This document shows positions 14,722 to 15,057 of a stretch of 15,057 bases of DNA, one piece after another. Origin of the DNA: an uncultured Streptococcus sp. (GTDB lineage: Bacteria; Bacillota; Bacilli; Lactobacillales; Streptococcaceae). The position numbers and the translations under genes were made by a program. The stretch covers positions 1-15,057 of the forward strand of contig CAKPXD010000018.1 of the NCBI GenBank assembly GCA_934201655.1, read 5' to 3'. The notes under the pieces are model-generated. The model made no database searches. It worked only from the letters and a program-made list of their open reading frames with translations, and was not told the origin of the DNA. How positions within the stretch are numbered: the first letter of the stretch is position 1; each line of letters opens with the position of its first letter.

Positions 14722-15057
14722 CAGTCCACCATTTGTGGATTTTCAACCACAACCCATGGCAAGCCGTATTTGTTCAAAGCTTCCATGAATGGATCTGGAT
14801 CCAACTCTTCGAGATTATAAACTCCTGGTTGTTTCCAAGTACCATCCATCACTAATTTTGTCCCAATCATGGCTGGAACACCTGTTGTGTAAGAAATTGC
14901 CTGTGAACCAACTTCTGCGTAGCATTCCTGGTGGTCACAAACATTGTAGATGTAAATGGTCTTTTCAACACCATCTTTGACACCTGTAAAGATACATCCG
15001 ATATTGGTTTTACCAACTGTGCGTGGACCAAGGCTTGCAGGGTCTGGAAGTAAGGCT
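14721..15057 (-). CDS. Saccharopine dehydrogenase family protein, probable carboxy(nor)spermidine synthase (3' part)
   Basis: The last 111 residues are in the window and the start lies beyond position 15057. The visible part includes LGPRTVGKTNIGCIFTGVKD, EKTIYIYNVCDHQECYAEVG, AISYTTGVPAMIGTKLVMDG, TWKQPGVYNLEELDPDPFME and the end PWVVVENPQMVD. This is the C-terminal half of a saccharopine-dehydrogenase-like enzyme, often annotated lys1 in streptococci. Next to nspC it is better read as the synthase that condenses a diamine with aspartate semialdehyde using NADPH. It is the first visible gene of the operon; further genes (for example an amino acid decarboxylase) may lie upstream outside the window. 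Confidence 0.9.
   Translation of the reverse strand, partial: ALLPDPASLGPRTVGKTNIGCIFTGVKDGVEKTIYIYNVCDHQECYAEVGSQAISYTTGVPAMIGTKLVMDGTWKQPGVYNLEELDPDPFMEALNKYGLPWVVVENPQMVD

Overview
The window looks like chromosomal DNA of a Streptococcus, most likely of the mitis/oralis/pneumoniae group. The evidence is low G+C, AT-rich intergenic regions with short T-tailed terminators, extended -10 promoters (TGN-TATAAT), and protein sequences typical of streptococci (Rex, Tex, the 149-residue SprT-like protein, the 43-residue small protein, the agmatine/carboxynorspermidine operon). There are no rRNA or tRNA genes, insertion sequences, phage genes or CRISPR arrays. Species assignment is inference, since no database could be searched.

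Layout. (1) Positions 1-1583, plus strand: the tail of a small DUF4649-like protein and its terminator, then the NADH/NAD+ sensor rex with a candidate Rex operator in its own promoter, then a class-I glutamine-amidotransferase-fold hydrolase (peptidase C26). They end at a bidirectional hairpin shared with radC. (2) 1582-3665, minus strand: metY (O-acetylhomoserine sulfhydrylase) followed by radC. The radC Shine-Dalgarno lies in the 3' arm of a strong hairpin. (3) 3666-3797: a divergent control region with direct and inverted repeats. (4) 3798-4520, plus: a VIT/CCC1-family metal transporter. (5) 4550-7463, minus: tex, an overlapping SprT-like gene and a PspC-domain gene. The tex promoter sits so close to its ATG that the mRNA should be leaderless. 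(6) 7567-9479, plus: a three-gene operon of a 43-aa Lys-rich protein, a PF03773-type permease and a TIGR03943-type membrane partner, all stop/start coupled. (7) 9471-11581, minus: a small accessory-looking operon of an RlaP-like nucleotidyltransferase, an unrecognised zinc-ribbon protein and a broken TPR-type gene missing its middle. (8) 11601-15057, minus: a tightly coupled polyamine operon of a saccharopine-dehydrogenase-like carboxynorspermidine/carboxyspermidine synthase (partial), nspC, aguA and aguB.

How the genes work together. AguA and AguB convert agmatine to putrescine, which the synthase plus NspC would extend to carboxy(nor)spermidine and then (nor)spermidine; this is an anabolic polyamine route. 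Rex and metY link to redox state and sulfur amino acids. The VIT transporter and the permease pair suggest metal handling. Tex, SprT-like and PspC form a housekeeping/stress block.

No obviously new defence or mobile system is visible. The least explained block is 9471-11518 (nucleotidyltransferase, zinc-ribbon protein, TPR remnant). The best regulatory oddities are the radC hairpin, the leaderless tex promoter, the Rex operator candidate and the coupled 43-aa ORF.
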